A stretch of DNA of 36,686 nucleotides from Planctomycetota bacterium. Its GTDB lineage: Bacteria > Planctomycetota > PLA2 > JAEUHO01. The stretch lies in assembly GCA_028281445.1 (NCBI GenBank), contig JANQJW010000112.1:1-36686 (forward strand). The letters are read 5' to 3'. The stretch's first letter is position 1; each line of letters begins with the position of its first letter. Under the pieces are notes generated by a model. The model was not told where the DNA came from. It did no database searches and saw only the letters and a list, made by a program, of their open reading frames with translations. Positions 36,299 through 36,686 of this stretch are shown here, piece by piece. The position numbers were made by a program, and so were the translations under genes.

Positions 36299-36686
36299 TC
36301 AAGCGCGACGTTTGCGCCGATTTTTGCGGGGCGTCAGCAGCGACCACGCCTTCGGCGCGTCACCGAGCGCACGCAGGCGGCGGTTCACCTGCGTCACCGT
36401 CGCGTCGCGTAGCGCGCGCACACCGTCCGCCGGATCCGAACCCTCCAGCGCGAGCGCCAGGGCCCAGTGGGCACAGGACTCCGGCGCGTTGAACACCCGC
36501 AGGTGACGCCCGAGCGCGCGTCGGCGACAGCGTTCGACCTCATCGGCAGTCACACCCGTGCGGACGGCGTCACGCCAGGCCGCCAGGATGCGCTTTCGGT
36601 ACGGCTCGATGGCGTCGACCTCGGCAAAGATCAGCCCGAACGCGTAGTTGGCCTCGGATTCGTAGCTGCCGGAGAGCGAATCATCG
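36299..36686 (-). CDS. C-terminal part of an M16-family (YmfH/insulinase-like) zinc peptidase, cut by the window edge
   Basis: Reading the minus strand from the window edge in frame gives 128 residues beginning DDSLSGSYESEANYAFGL. The segment then carries TGVTADEVERCRRRALGR, HLRVFNAPESCAHWALALAL and VNRRLRALGDAPKAWSLLTP before a basic end. This closely follows the last domain of M16B peptidases (the LDDSFSYSYEAEPxYAF, EEDFERAKRxxxGRFLRSxNSPE and VTLEDVNRxL pattern). That part is the inactive C-terminal half; the HxxEH zinc site would be upstream, outside the window. A GTG at 36553 could be mistaken for the start of an 84-aa gene, but family similarity continues past it to the edge. It is probably co-transcribed with the WYL gene. 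Confidence 0.85.
   Translation of the reverse strand, partial: DDSLSGSYESEANYAFGLIFAEVDAIEPYRKRILAAWRDAVRTGVTADEVERCRRRALGRHLRVFNAPESCAHWALALALEGSDPADGVRALRDATVTQVNRRLRALGDAPKAWSLLTPRKNRRKRRA

Overview
The window is very GC-rich, carries clear Shine-Dalgarno sites and is densely packed with genes on both strands. The gene content fits an uncultured member of the Planctomycetota or a similarly built phylum: a giant SdrD_B-type repeat protein, a secreted prenyltransferase-like toroid, repeat lipoproteins, a VPS10/WD40 fusion and a WYL regulator. That placement is inference, because no rRNA or other phylogenetic marker except leuS and tkt is present. Lipobox proteins and a TolC/MFP/MacB set indicate a diderm envelope.

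Layout. (1) 2-10390 (+): a 5'-truncated protein of more than 3,460 residues, made of about 29 SdrD_B-like repeats of about 110 aa that alternate in two types. (2) 10460-15532 (-): transketolase, a secreted alpha/alpha-toroid protein, and a cysteine-rich lipoprotein with a 23-aa repeat that is followed by a textbook terminator. (3) 15838-21706 (+): a tightly overlapping export operon consisting of an 86-aa protein of unknown function, a TolC-like outer-membrane lipoprotein, a membrane fusion protein, a MacB-type ATPase and a MacB-type permease. (4) 21786-28295 (-): a five-gene cluster of two polytopic ArnT/PMT-type glycosyltransferases, a polyprenyl-phosphate-sugar synthase-like GT2, a NodU/CmcH-type carbamoyltransferase and a small lipoprotein. 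It looks like a compact machine for adding a (carbamoylated?) sugar to an envelope acceptor. (5) 28664-31186 (+): leuS. (6) 31266-34715 (-): a secreted protein joining a ten-Asp-box VPS10/sortilin-like propeller to a WD40 propeller. (7) 35170-36686 (-): a WYL-domain regulator preceded by the C-terminal end of an M16 zinc peptidase.

The intergenic DNA is not empty. A 100-bp family occurs twice (14073-14172 and 28415-28514, about 90% identical, with a hairpin whose loop varies while the stem is kept). A 38/40-bp family occurs twice, each time inside a 79-bp gap between convergent genes. A 30-bp direct repeat flanks the second 100-bp copy. The strongest candidates for something undescribed are the carbamoyl/glycosyl cluster, the cysteine-rich repeat lipoprotein, the two intergenic repeat families and the dimeric architecture of the giant repeat protein.
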